Origin: Desulfovulcanus ferrireducens
Lineage (GTDB): Bacteria > Desulfobacterota > Desulfovibrionia > Desulfovibrionales > Desulfonatronovibrionaceae
NCBI RefSeq assembly: GCF_018704065.1
Contig: NZ_JAGUQP010000010.1
Location: 16,526-80,525, forward strand
Length of the DNA stretch: 64,000 nt
Direction of reading: 5' to 3'
Made by a program: the position numbers and the translations under genes. Positions 10,098-20,092 of this stretch are shown here, one piece after another. Below the pieces are notes generated by a model. The model was not told the DNA's origin. It did not search any database and saw only the letters and a program-made list of their open reading frames with translations. Within the stretch, counting starts at the first letter, position 1. Every line of letters begins with the position of its first letter.

Positions 10098-10226
10098 TAT
10101 AGAGCCTCTGGCCAGACACTATTCTAACCGCTGATTGAAAGTCTTGGTTTCTTTCATGCTGGTACCAAGACTGAAATAACACCATGGCATTTAAGTTGAT
10201 TAAGAAGGTCCGGCCCAGGCTCTATA
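10098..10226. repeat. MITE-like repeat, shortest copy (terminal remnant)
   Basis: About 129 bp between the prenyltransferase and tyrS genes, bounded by TATAGAGCC (10098-10106) and its complement GGCTCTATA (10218-10226). Inside, AGTCTTGGTTTCT at 10140-10152 faces CCAAGACT at 10165-10172. The stretch CTAACCGCTGATTGAAAGT before it is nearly the same as in the copy at 59923-60190. It therefore looks like the two ends of the larger element joined with the middle missing. The rest of the 284-bp gap (9967-10250) shows no gene. Confidence 0.6.
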
Positions 10227-10250
10227 ACATTTAACCAACTTCTTTGCTAC

Positions 10251-11453
10251 TCAAGCAACCACCACTTTCAAAAACCTCTTCTTGCCCACTTTAAGCACAT
10301 ATTCACCAGGGGCAAACACATGTTCCGGATCCTTTATTTTCTCTCCGCCGAAAATGGAAACAGCATTTTGTTTACAAAGCCTTTTGGCCTCACTCTTGGA
10401 AGCACAAAGTTTACTCTCAAACAAAATCTCCACCAACTTCTTCTTATCCTTCTCGCTAACATTAAAAACAGGCATGTCCTCGGGCAGACCACCCTTGGCA
10501 AAAACCTGGTTAAATGCCTCAAGCTCTTTTAATGCCGTCTCACGGCCATGAAATCTGGCCGTTATTTCCAGGGCAAGTTCCTCTTTGCATTTTTTGGGAT
10601 GAATCTTCCCTTCTTGAACACCTTTTTTCAACTTCTCGATCTCAGACATGGGCTTGTCAGACAAAAGCTCATAATACCGCCACATGAGATCATCTGAGAT
10701 GGACATAAGCTTGCCAAACATATCCTTGGCAGGTTCTTCAATGCCAATATAATTGCCCAAGGACTTGCTCATCTTCTGGACCCCATCCAGACCCTCTAAA
10801 ATGGGCATGGTCATAATGACCTGGGGTTCCTGCCCGTATTCCCTCTGTAGAGTCCTGCCCATAAGCAAATTAAATTTCTGGTCCGTGCCGCCAAGCTCTA
10901 CATCTGCTTTCAAGGCCACTGAATCATATCCTTGAACCAGAGGATAGAGAAATTCATGGATGGATATAGGTCTGTTTTCTTTAAACCGCTTTTCAAAATC
11001 ATCTCTCTCCATCATTCTGGCTACAGTGTATTTTGAGCATAATTCTACAAAATCTGCAGCAGTAAACTTATCCATCCATGTTGAATTAAAAACAATTTCT
11101 GTCTTATCAGGATCTAAAATTTTGAAAATCTGCCGCTTGTAAGTCTCGGCATTGGCCAAAACTTCCTCACGGCTCAACTTTTTTCTGGTTTCGGATTTTC
11201 CTGTTGGGTCGCCAATCATTCCAGTAAAGTCGCCAATTAAAAAGATAACCTGATGCCCCAGGTCCTGGAAGTGCTTCAGCTTTTGAATAAGCACTGTATG
11301 TCCTAGATGCAAATCAGGAGCAGTGGGGTCAAAACCGGCCTTGACCCTCAGGACTTTCTTTTTTTTCAGCTTTTCCACAAGCTCCTTTTCATCGATTATT
11401 TCGACACTTCCACGACGGATAATCTCTAAACTTTTTTCAATATCCACAGACAT
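10251..11453 (-). CDS. tyrS: Tyrosyl-tRNA synthetase
   Basis: Class I aminoacyl-tRNA synthetase, 400 residues. The HIGH-type motif is [13 protein letters not shown], the KMSKS loop is [14 protein letters not shown], and a C-terminal S4 RNA-binding domain follows (about residues 335-400, ending [12 protein letters not shown]). The length and motif spacing fit the TyrS2 branch used by many anaerobes. It is preceded by the YmdB-like gene 21 bp upstream and probably co-transcribed with it and rny. Confidence 0.95.
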   Translation of the reverse strand: MSVDIEKSLEIIRRGSVEIIDEKELVEKLKKKKVLRVKAGFDPTAPDLHLGHTVLIQKLKHFQDLGHQVIFLIGDFTGMIGDPTGKSETRKKLSREEVLANAETYKRQIFKILDPDKTEIVFNSTWMDKFTAADFVELCSKYTVARMMERDDFEKRFKENRPISIHEFLYPLVQGYDSVALKADVELGGTDQKFNLLMGRTLQREYGQEPQVIMTMPILEGLDGVQKMSKSLGNYIGIEEPAKDMFGKLMSISDDLMWRYYELLSDKPMSEIEKLKKGVQEGKIHPKKCKEELALEITARFHGRETALKELEAFNQVFAKGGLPEDMPVFNVSEKDKKKLVEILFESKLCASKSEAKRLCKQNAVSIFGGEKIKDPEHVFAPGEYVLKVGKKRFLKVVVA

Positions 11454-11474
11454 CTTTAACTAACACCCCTTAAT

Positions 11475-12290
11475 TTAATTAGTCTGATCGAATTTCCATG
11501 CCTGGATATCCAGACAATGGCCTGTTTGCAAATCAAAATCTATGATCACACCATTCAGCTCAACCGAGCCTTTGGCCAATTCAAAGCGAACCGGTCTTGC
11601 AGTTTGAAATTTCTGCAACACAACACCGGGCTCCATGCCCAAAACCGATTCCTTTGGACCACACATCCCCACATCGGTTATATAACCTGTTGTCCCGGCC
11701 ATGAGTTGGGCATCATTGGTTTGAATATGGGTATGAGTACCTATCAATGCAGTAACCCTGCCCTGTAGAAAATAGCCCATAGCCTTTTTTTCAGAAGTAG
11801 CTTCGGCATGAAAGTCAACAATAATCGGTATATCTGCGGGCAATTTCTCAATAGCTTCCTGAGCTTTTCTGAAGGGACAGTCCACGGCCTCCATAAAGAC
11901 ACGCCCTTGCAAATTCAGGACGGCCAGGGGTCTATCCCAAAAATTTTCATAAATATGCACACCTTTGCCCGGAGCACCCGAAGGATAATTTAAGGGCCGC
12001 AGAAGCCAATCTGTTTCCTCCAGAAATAAATTTATCTCTTTATATTTCCAGATATGATTGCCAGAAGTTAGTATATCAATCCCTGCGTTGTGGAGTTCCC
12101 TGGCGTTCTTGGATGTAAGCCCTAAGCCGCCTGAAGCATTTTCAGCATTAGCTATAACCAAATCAATAAAAAATTTCTCTTTAATTTCAGGCAGATGCTT
12201 TTTTATACACTTTCGTCCGGGCTTGCCCACAATATCGCCCAGGAAGAGTATTCTTTTCCGTTCCATTCTCTTTTGCAAACTAAAATCCAT
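11475..12290 (-). CDS. YmdB-like metallophosphoesterase (TIGR00282 family)
   Basis: Calcineurin-like phosphoesterase of 271 residues with RILFLGDIVGKPGRK at the start, VIANAENASGG, LTSGNHIWKYKE, DFHAEATSEKKAMG and GTHTHIQTNDAQL, which together form the di-metal site. In Bacillus subtilis the homologue YmdB is a phosphodiesterase encoded next to RNase Y and linked to its activity. The same neighbour, rny, is directly upstream here. The start was left at 12290; an ATG a few codons inside (MERKRILFLGD) is equally possible. Confidence 0.88.
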   Translation of the reverse strand: MDFSLQKRMERKRILFLGDIVGKPGRKCIKKHLPEIKEKFFIDLVIANAENASGGLGLTSKNARELHNAGIDILTSGNHIWKYKEINLFLEETDWLLRPLNYPSGAPGKGVHIYENFWDRPLAVLNLQGRVFMEAVDCPFRKAQEAIEKLPADIPIIVDFHAEATSEKKAMGYFLQGRVTALIGTHTHIQTNDAQLMAGTTGYITDVGMCGPKESVLGMEPGVVLQKFQTARPVRFELAKGSVELNGVIIDFDLQTGHCLDIQAWKFDQTN

Positions 12291-12363
12291 TAACCAGTGT
12301 TCTGCTTATCTCAACTTCCGTGGTTATCTAATATGTTCCCAAGTGGAGCGATTTTTTATTGAG

Positions 12364-13923
12364 TTATTTAGCATAGCCCACAGCTCGTTTTTCTCTAATC
12401 ACTGTCACCTTTATCTGACCCGGATATGTCATATTGTCCTCGATCTTCTGGGCAATATCTTTGCATAAGAGATATGTCTTATCGTCATCCACATGATCGC
12501 AATCAACCATGACTCTAAGTTCCCGGCCAGCTCGAATGGCATATGCCCTGTTTACTCCCTCAAAACTGGTAGCTATATTCTCCAATTCTTCCAACCGCTT
12601 GACATAATTCTCCAAGAGTTCCTTTCTTGCTCCTGGTCTTGCGCCGGATAAACTGTCCGCAGCCTGGACCAGGACTGCCAGGATAGAAGCTGGAGCAACA
12701 TCCTCGTGGTGAGCTGCAATGGCATGAACAATTTCTTTAGACTCACCATATTTTTTTGCCAGGTCTGCTCCGATCAAAGCGTGGGGGCCTTCTACCTCAT
12801 GATCCACAGCTTTACCCAGATCATGAAGGAGCCCTGCCCGTTTTGCCTTCTTCACATCTACACCCAATTCAGCAGCCATAATTCCGCATAAAAAGGCCAC
12901 TTCAAGTGAATGTTGTAATACATTCTGAGAAAAACTGGTCCGATAATGTAAATGTCCCAAAAGCCGCACTAATTCCGGATGAATACCATGTACGCCTACA
13001 TCAAAAGTGGCTTGTTCACCAATTTCGCGCAATTTGACTTCCATCTCCTGCTCTACCTTGCGCACTATGTCTTCTATTCTAGCCGGATGAATCCGCCCGT
13101 CACTGATCAGCCTTTCCAGGGCCTGGCGAGCAACCTCACGCCTTAAAGGACTATAAGCTGATAAGACAACTGTCTCCGGAGTATCGTCTATAATTAAGTC
13201 CACTCCGGTTGCAGCCTCTAATGCCCTGATATTTCTGCCCTCACGACCAATAATTCTACCTTTCATATCTTCGCTGGGCAACTCCACAGCAGTAACGGTA
13301 TTCTCAGCAACATATTCACCTGCATATCTTTGAACAGCTGTGGCCAAAATTTCCCGGGCCTTTTTCGCTGCCTTTTCTTGGGCCTCCATCTCAATGACCC
13401 TAATCATTTTAGCTGCCTCATGCCTGGTTTTACTCTCAATTTCGGCCATTAGCCTTGCTTTGGCCTCTTCTATTGTAAGCCCTGAAATCTCCTCCAACTT
13501 TTTGCACTGATCTTCAATAAGCCTTTGCAACTCGCTTTGCTTATCTTCCAATGATCTTTCCTGCTTGGCCAGCCTGTTTTCCCAGGCCACAACCTCGCTT
13601 TCTTTTTGGGCCACTTTCTCCAGCTTATGCTCCAGGCGCTCCTCCTTTTCCTGCAGCCGCTGCTCTTGCTTTTTTAGCTCCCTTTCACGCTCCCTGACTT
13701 CTCTTTCCCACTCTTTTTTCTGTCTAAAAATCTCATCTTTGGCTTGAAGCAAGGCCTCTTTTTTTTGTGCGGCTGCCTCTTTACGGGCCTCTTCTAAAAT
13801 CTTGTCAGCAAGTTTCTGGCTTTCTTTTAGTTCCTTATTCAAAAAATATCTCTGGGCCATGATCCCCGCCACGGCACCCAGCCCCAGACATATAAAAGCA
13901 GTTATTATTATACTACTGATCAT
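12364..13923 (-). CDS. rny: Ribonuclease Y
   Basis: Membrane-anchored endoribonuclease that initiates mRNA decay, 519 residues. Order of parts: one N-terminal membrane helix ([20 protein letters not shown]), a long charged coiled coil (about 30-190), a KH domain ([26 protein letters not shown]), and the HD domain ([22 protein letters not shown]; catalytic HD pair). This matches the family in size and layout. It heads the unit rny - ymdB-like - tyrS. Confidence 0.96.
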   Translation of the reverse strand: MISSIIITAFICLGLGAVAGIMAQRYFLNKELKESQKLADKILEEARKEAAAQKKEALLQAKDEIFRQKKEWEREVRERERELKKQEQRLQEKEERLEHKLEKVAQKESEVVAWENRLAKQERSLEDKQSELQRLIEDQCKKLEEISGLTIEEAKARLMAEIESKTRHEAAKMIRVIEMEAQEKAAKKAREILATAVQRYAGEYVAENTVTAVELPSEDMKGRIIGREGRNIRALEAATGVDLIIDDTPETVVLSAYSPLRREVARQALERLISDGRIHPARIEDIVRKVEQEMEVKLREIGEQATFDVGVHGIHPELVRLLGHLHYRTSFSQNVLQHSLEVAFLCGIMAAELGVDVKKAKRAGLLHDLGKAVDHEVEGPHALIGADLAKKYGESKEIVHAIAAHHEDVAPASILAVLVQAADSLSGARPGARKELLENYVKRLEELENIATSFEGVNRAYAIRAGRELRVMVDCDHVDDDKTYLLCKDIAQKIEDNMTYPGQIKVTVIREKRAVGYAK

Positions 13924-14279
13924 AGTTCACTCCTTACTTTTATTACTTCTATTTTAAATTATATCATCTTATTACATACTCAATTGTTATTCGTGACTTA
14001 ACGACATTTTAAATGGCTATTACTTAATCCGGTCCCTAAAATAAACTTCAAAAGCTAAATAACACATCTGCATTGATGCTTATTCAGCAACTCAACCTTT
14101 GTTTTGCAAGCGACATTATCCTGAATGTATCAGTGAAACTACTCGAAAAATATAAAAACTTCCAAGCAGCGATACCGACAACATAAGCACGAGCTTAAAC
14201 ACATCTAATAAATTTTTAAAGAATTAGAAAAAAAAGGAGGGATTAAAGAGTTGAAAGCTAGGAAGGGGTATTTATCTTT
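13924..14279. other. Intergenic region upstream of rny, no gene seen
   Basis: AT-rich stretch between the rny start and the 6S RNA gene. It must hold the rny promoter. I could not settle on one convincing -35/-10 pair, and I find no open frame with a ribosome site and no hairpin terminator. Confidence 0.5.
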
Positions 14280-14457
14280 ATCCCCGGAAGGCCGTGTTGT
14301 GATCTATTTTGAACCGCGTACATGTATAAGTGGGCGCCAAAGCAACCCCTTTAGGCTTCCCTCTTCTAAAAGAGGGCATGCACACCGGAGCTGCACAACG
14401 GCTCCCGTAACGGCTGTGTTGGCTCAAAATAAATGTACACAATCACGCACCTTCCAG
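14280..14457 (-). ncRNA. ssrS: 6S RNA
   Basis: About 178-nt RNA directly downstream of zapA, the usual location of 6S RNA. The ends pair: CCTGGAAGG near 14451-14459 with CCTTCCGGGG near 14281-14290. Further pairing follows (GTG-TTGTG with CACAA-CAC; TGTACAT with ATGTACG). The apical hairpin CCCTCTTTTAGAAGAGGG is flanked by GCATGC and GAAGCCT, as in Escherichia coli 6S RNA. The molecule mimics an open promoter and sequesters the housekeeping RNA polymerase in stationary phase. Ends are good to about 5 nt. Confidence 0.88.
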
Positions 14458-14462
14458 GAAAT

Positions 14463-14468
14463 TTTATA
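14463..14468 (-). promoter_or_regulatory. Probable -10 element of 6S RNA
   Basis: TATAAA on the minus strand, 6-7 nt before the deduced 5' end of the 6S RNA and just after the zapA stop. No strong -35 is visible. It also lies next to the inverted repeat ATATCTC/GAGATAT (14466-14487), which could end the zapA transcript. Confidence 0.45.
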
Positions 14469-14489
14469 TCTCCGCTTGTTGAGATATCT

Positions 14490-14756
14490 TTATTTATCAT
14501 GGTTTTCCAATCTATGTAAAAGCTTGGCCAGTGCTTTTTCCTGTTCTTCTAACCGCTTACTGGTCTGTAAATAATCATCGGCCAGGCTTAACGCTAAATA
14601 TATGAGTAACTTTTCTTTGCTTAACTTCCTTCCTCGCTTTTCTAACTCTTGGAATCGCTCCTCAATTAATGCCTTTGCCTTTTTAACACGATCAGGTCCA
14701 ACATCGGTTTTAAAAGCGACCTCAAGACCAAGAACATTTAAATTATAGCCAGGCAT
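14490..14756 (-). CDS. zapA: Cell division protein ZapA
   Basis: 88-residue FtsZ-ring stabiliser. The N-terminal half (YNLNVLGLEVAFKTDVGPDRVKKAKALIEERFQEL) fits the ZapA globular domain; the C-terminal half (DDYLQTSKRLEEQEKALAKLLHRLENH) is the coiled-coil dimer helix. Placement immediately upstream of 6S RNA is the classical zapA-ssrS arrangement. The ATG lies 3 nt after the stop of the small coiled-coil gene upstream. Confidence 0.9.
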   Translation of the reverse strand: MPGYNLNVLGLEVAFKTDVGPDRVKKAKALIEERFQELEKRGRKLSKEKLLIYLALSLADDYLQTSKRLEEQEKALAKLLHRLENHDK

Positions 14757-14759
14757 TAA

Positions 14760-14939
14760 TTAATCTATATGTGCATCTTCAATCTTTTTCAATAGGCTAT
14801 TAATTCTGGCCATAACTTGTGCGTTTTTTTGCCTTTCTTCGTTCAGCTCTTTAATAAGAGACCGATTTTCTTCACGTAAACGCTTATTAGCCTCAATAAC
14901 AGCCTCAATTTTTTTACTAAGTTGAGCTATCACGTCCAT
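14760..14939 (-). CDS. Small coiled-coil protein, ZapB-like
   Basis: A 59-residue reading frame: MDVIAQLSKKIEAVIEANKR..., then RLREENRSLIKELNEERQ and ending LLKKIEDAHID. It is almost entirely a charged heptad-patterned helix, with no membrane segment. It starts with ATG and is separated from zapA by only 3 nt, so the two are surely co-transcribed. Size and coiled coil recall ZapB, the partner of ZapA in divisome positioning. The functional link is inference from context. Confidence 0.8.
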   Translation of the reverse strand: MDVIAQLSKKIEAVIEANKRLREENRSLIKELNEERQKNAQVMARINSLLKKIEDAHID

Positions 14940-15086
14940 TCTGTTTATAGATAATCATATTGTTGCTTTTTTTCAAGCAAATTTTTCCTTTTTCAATCAA
15001 AGTAAGGCAACCCTTCATCTTAACCTATTGATATCAATAAGCAATTTATTCTGATTTCTTTAAACTCTATCCCCACAATTCCTTTT

Positions 15087-15604
15087 GAGTCTGTAGCCAA
15101 ACCCTACTTAATAGAACAATTTTTTATAATTTTTCAATGGTGATTTCTTTCAAGCTGGTGCAAATGCCAGGACCCATCTACCCCGGTTGAATACTGGCAA
15201 AGCCAGCGCAGCTTCGCTGGATTTAACGGGGTAAAAGGCTTGCTTGTGGGCAGAGCATAATGGGATATTTTGGGTAAACAAATAGTCTTTTAATTATACC
15301 TAAGTTGAGCGATTTTCACTCAATGGGTGAGATTGCCACGGACAGCTTCGCTGCCCTCGCAATGACAATTTCGCCCCTGTCATTGCGAGGGCAGCAAAGT
15401 GGAGCGAAGCAATCTCAAAGTTTGAACTGCAAAAAAATCGTTCAATTTAAACTATAGATAGTTACGGCAAGTAGCACCAGGTATCTATCTTTGTCACCCA
15501 GATGCTCTGTTTTTCCCCTAGCTTCGCCAAGATGTGTTGCCCAGCCTCAGGAAGCCAGGATTTCTAATCTAGTAATCAAAAAAATGGAGTTTGGCCACAG
15601 ACTC
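15087..15604. repeat. MITE-like repeat, full-length copy A with two nested modules
   Basis: About 518 bp filling most of the gap between the zapB-like gene and glmU. Outer ends are GAGTCTGTAGCCAAAC at 15087 and, inverted, GTTTGGCCACAGACTC ending at 15604. TTTT borders both sides. It contains the 55-bp module (15179-15233) and the 88-bp palindromic module (15329-15416). No reading frame inside looks coding. Relative to copies at 40761 and 47451 it lies in the opposite orientation. The remaining part of the 676-bp gap shows no gene. Confidence 0.8.
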
Positions 15605-15615
15605 TTTTGATACAC

Positions 15616-16986
15616 CTAGCGTCTTTTTAAATTTTTTTGCCTGGCTCTTGCAATTCCCAGGTTATTCTCTGGCACGTCTCTGGTAATAGTTGAGCCGGCT
15701 CCAATCAGAGCCCTGGCTCCAACTTTTACCGGGGCCACCAGAGCTGTATTGCTACCAATAAAGGCACCGTCTTCAATTATAGTTTTGTGTTTATTCTGGC
15801 CGTCATAATTACAGGTAATCGTCCCGGCACCGACATTTACTTTCTCGCCAACTTCACTATCACCTATATAGCTCAAATGATTGACTTTGCTCCCTTGACC
15901 AATAACACTCTTTTTGACCTCGACAAAATTGCCCACCCTGGCCCCCTTTTTGATTCTGGTACCGGGTCTAAGCCGTGCATATGGGCCAATATTCACATCA
16001 TCATCCACTTCTGTCTCAACAATATGCGAGAATGAAAATACATGTGCAGCACAGATTTTACTGTCTTCTACATAGCAGTGAGATTCTATGACCGCTCCCC
16101 GACTAATTTTAGAAGACCCATAAATCTCAGCCGGTCCTGTTATCTCTACTCCTGGCTCAAGTTGTACCTTCGGGCCTATTCGTACAAAATCCGGACTGCG
16201 AATTATAACACCTTTATCAAGCCATTTATTTACTATTTTCTTACGCAGAGCTTCTTCCTGTAACACAAGCTCCTTAGGGGTATTCACACCCAAAAGTTCT
16301 GTATTTTCACCACAATTTAAAGCCAGGATTTTATTCTTCCTGGCTGATGCCAGACCTATTAATTGAGTTATATAATATTCGTTTTGTCTGTTTTCATTGT
16401 CTAATTTTGCTAGCAAATCATGAGCAGATTCGACTTTTAGAAGGTAAACTCCTGCATTGACTTCTTTTACCTCCTGACCGAACTTACTATCATCAAAATC
16501 CTTGGCCTCTATTATGGCCTGAACATGACCCTTCTCATCTCTTATCACACGGCCATAACTCCCCGGATCATCCAAGGTTATGGTCAGAATTCCTATATCT
16601 GCATCCTTGGATATGCAAAGCCTGATCAATTCCTCCAGCTTCTCTTCTGGTATAAGTGGCGTATCTCCATTGACTACCAGAACCCAGTCAAGCTGTTGAT
16701 CCACAACAGTTTGCCAGGCAACCTGCACAGCGTGGCCAGTACCCAATTGTTCCTTTTGCAAAATAAATCTACCCTTGTACCTGGGGAAACCATCCTCAAC
16801 CTTGTAGGCTTGGTGTCCAATTATCGGCCAGATATTCTCGCCAACCACATTTTCCAAGGTTTTTAATACATACGCCAACATTGGTTCTTTTAAAATTGTC
16901 TGTAACACCTTTGGGCCTTCTGCATTCATCCTTGTACCTTTGCCTGCGGACAAAATAAGAGCACCGATATTTTTGTGACTAAACAT
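15616..16986 (-). CDS. glmU: Bifunctional GlcNAc-1-phosphate uridyltransferase / GlcN-1-phosphate acetyltransferase
   Basis: Makes UDP-GlcNAc, the precursor of both peptidoglycan and lipid A. In 456 residues it has the pyrophosphorylase N-terminus (LILSAGKGTRMNAEGPKVLQ; QLGTGHAVQVAW; VVNGDTPLI) and a left-handed beta-helix acetyltransferase domain (VGNFVEVKKS, LSYIGDSEVGEKVNVGAGTITCNYDG). Length is standard. It is transcribed alone, after the atp terminator upstream and before repeat copy A downstream. Confidence 0.96.
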   Translation of the reverse strand: MFSHKNIGALILSAGKGTRMNAEGPKVLQTILKEPMLAYVLKTLENVVGENIWPIIGHQAYKVEDGFPRYKGRFILQKEQLGTGHAVQVAWQTVVDQQLDWVLVVNGDTPLIPEEKLEELIRLCISKDADIGILTITLDDPGSYGRVIRDEKGHVQAIIEAKDFDDSKFGQEVKEVNAGVYLLKVESAHDLLAKLDNENRQNEYYITQLIGLASARKNKILALNCGENTELLGVNTPKELVLQEEALRKKIVNKWLDKGVIIRSPDFVRIGPKVQLEPGVEITGPAEIYGSSKISRGAVIESHCYVEDSKICAAHVFSFSHIVETEVDDDVNIGPYARLRPGTRIKKGARVGNFVEVKKSVIGQGSKVNHLSYIGDSEVGEKVNVGAGTITCNYDGQNKHKTIIEDGAFIGSNTALVAPVKVGARALIGAGSTITRDVPENNLGIARARQKNLKRR

Positions 16987-17003
16987 AACTTCGAACCTTG
17001 TTT

Positions 17004-17147
17004 AAAATTTAAAGTTTAAAGTTAATTGAAATTAAAAATACAAAAAAATCATTAACTCAACCATTTAATTTTATTGACAATTATTAGCACAGCTAAATAA
17101 CAAAACCTGCTTGATTCAACCCCCATTAACTTTAAACTTTAAATTTT
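17004..17147. repeat. Perfect 23-bp inverted repeat between atpC and glmU
   Basis: The arms at 17004-17026 and 17125-17147 are exact reverse complements (words AAATTTAAAGTTTAAAG against CTTTAAACTTTAAATTT), separated by 98 AT-rich bases. The 349-bp gap 16987-17335 holds no gene; besides this repeat it has the atp terminator. The repeat is the best example of the word-built inverted spacers seen across the window. Confidence 0.8.
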
Positions 17148-17166
17148 AAGTTTAATTCTGTCCATC

Positions 17167-17194
17167 AAAAAAAAAGCCCCGCACAGCGGGGCTT
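17167..17194 (-). terminator. Intrinsic terminator of the rod/ATP synthase unit
   Basis: On the minus strand the stem AAGCCCCGC/GCGGGGCTT with a 3-nt loop is followed directly by a run of nine T. It lies about 140 bp past the atpC stop and is the strongest terminator in the window. Confidence 0.92.
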
Positions 17195-17335
17195 GCTTGG
17201 TACAATCAAATGCTTATCTTTGGGGAAGGATAGAGGTAATTCCAGCACAAAAACGTTTTTTTAAACGTTTTTCATTTTCTACCCATCCCCATGTTTTGCT
17301 AGCTATTAATCATCTTTGAATTAGTTCTTCCTTAA

Positions 17336-17761
17336 CTACATACAGGTGCCTGCCTCTTCAGCACATTCACGGCACTTCATTCTGTGCAGTGCTCTGGCAA
17401 GTGAAGCCTTCGCCCTGGCATAGGCTTCGCGATCTTTTTGCTCTCTTAGTCTCATTTCAGCTCTTTCTCTAGCCTTGCGAGCGCGCTCAACATCAATCTC
17501 TTCAGCCTTTTCAGCTATCTCAGCCAAGACAGAGACTTTTGTCGGAGTCACTTCTGCAAAACCACCAGCAACAAAGACATAATAGTTTCTGCCGTTCTTT
17601 TTATAGTAAAGGCTGCCAATGCCTAAAGCGGACAAAAAGGGTATGTGATTGGGCAGGACACCGAACTCACCATTAATCCCAGGTGCACCGACATATTCAA
17701 CTTCTTCGGAAAGAAGTTTGCGATCCGGTGTCACTATTTCTAATTTTATTGAGTTAGCCAT
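17336..17761 (-). CDS. atpC: F1 ATP synthase epsilon subunit
   Basis: Rotor-stalk and regulatory subunit, 141 residues. The beta-sandwich N-terminus ([40 protein letters not shown]) is unmistakable; the two-helix C-terminus contains [14 protein letters not shown]. The last residues, [14 protein letters not shown], add three cysteines not found in the textbook subunit. It is the last gene of the atp cluster, 15 bp after atpD. Confidence 0.95.
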   Translation of the reverse strand: MANSIKLEIVTPDRKLLSEEVEYVGAPGINGEFGVLPNHIPFLSALGIGSLYYKKNGRNYYVFVAGGFAEVTPTKVSVLAEIAEKAEEIDVERARKARERAEMRLREQKDREAYARAKASLARALHRMKCRECAEEAGTCM

Positions 17762-17776
17762 ATATCCTCACCCTAT

Positions 17777-19186
<1,410 letters not shown>

Positions 19187-19202
19187 TTATTTTTGCCCCC
19201 TA

Positions 19203-20078
19203 TTATCCTTGTTTTAGTGCTTCTGCACCGCCAACTATATCCATTAGCTCTGCCGTAATGGTTGCCTGCCTGGCTTTATTATAGGCCAGGGTCAAATCAT
19301 GAACCAACTCATCGCAGTTCTTGGTGGCATTGTCCATTGCCGTCATACGAGCTGCGTGTTCACTGGCCGATGTATCTAACAGGCCACGATAAACCTGGAC
19401 CTTGATATATCTTGGTAGAAGTTCAGCCAAAAGCCCTTCCACTGACGGCTCAAAAATATACTCGCTTGATGGTCCTTCTTGGACAGTCTCAGTGGTTGAT
19501 TCAACAGGCAGTATTTGGGCTACTTTGGCTTCCTGCCTGATCACGGTCACAAATTGACCGTAGACTATCTGAACTTCGTCCAGGTCTGCAGCAATGTATT
19601 TATCAATTATTTCATTTCCAATGTCGTTGGCGAGTTGAAAGTCAAAATTATTCATTATATCCGCTTTGGCATCAATAATCTCAAAGCCTCTTTTGCGGAT
19701 GTAGTCCCGACCTTTCTTCCCTATACAGATAAATTTAACTGTTTTTCCTTCAGCCTGCTTCTGGCTGGCCAGCTTCTCTGCCTTCACACATAAATTGGTG
19801 TTGAAGCTTCCGCACAATCCCTTATCGGAGGTGACCAAAATGATACCAACATTTTTTACGGCCTCTCTCCTTTCCAGTAAGGGATGCACACTGGCATCAG
19901 CCCGAGAGGATAAATCCGCTATTATTTCATAGTATTTATCAGCATAGGGACGAAAGCGTTCGATGCGCAGTTGCGCGTTGCGCAATTTAGCCGAGGCCAC
20001 CATATTCATGGCCTTGGTAATCTGCTTGGTCTTTTTGACCGCACCGATTTTTCGCTGAATGTCCCGTAATGAAGCCAT
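19203..20078 (-). CDS. atpG: F1 ATP synthase gamma subunit
   Basis: Central stalk, 291 residues. The N-terminal helix MASLRDIQRKIGAVKKTKQITKAMNMVASAKLR and the C-terminal helix (MTAMDNATKNCDELVHDLTLAYNKARQATITAELMDIVGGAEAL) that form the rotating coiled coil are both intact. It is followed by atpD after 16 bp. Confidence 0.97.
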   Translation of the reverse strand: MASLRDIQRKIGAVKKTKQITKAMNMVASAKLRNAQLRIERFRPYADKYYEIIADLSSRADASVHPLLERREAVKNVGIILVTSDKGLCGSFNTNLCVKAEKLASQKQAEGKTVKFICIGKKGRDYIRKRGFEIIDAKADIMNNFDFQLANDIGNEIIDKYIAADLDEVQIVYGQFVTVIRQEAKVAQILPVESTTETVQEGPSSEYIFEPSVEGLLAELLPRYIKVQVYRGLLDTSASEHAARMTAMDNATKNCDELVHDLTLAYNKARQATITAELMDIVGGAEALKQG

Positions 20079-20092
20079 TTATCTCTCCTATA

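Noticed and set aside
14251..14574. 107-codon plus-strand frame
   Set aside because: It covers the 6S RNA gene and the end of zapA in antisense and has no recognisable protein pattern.
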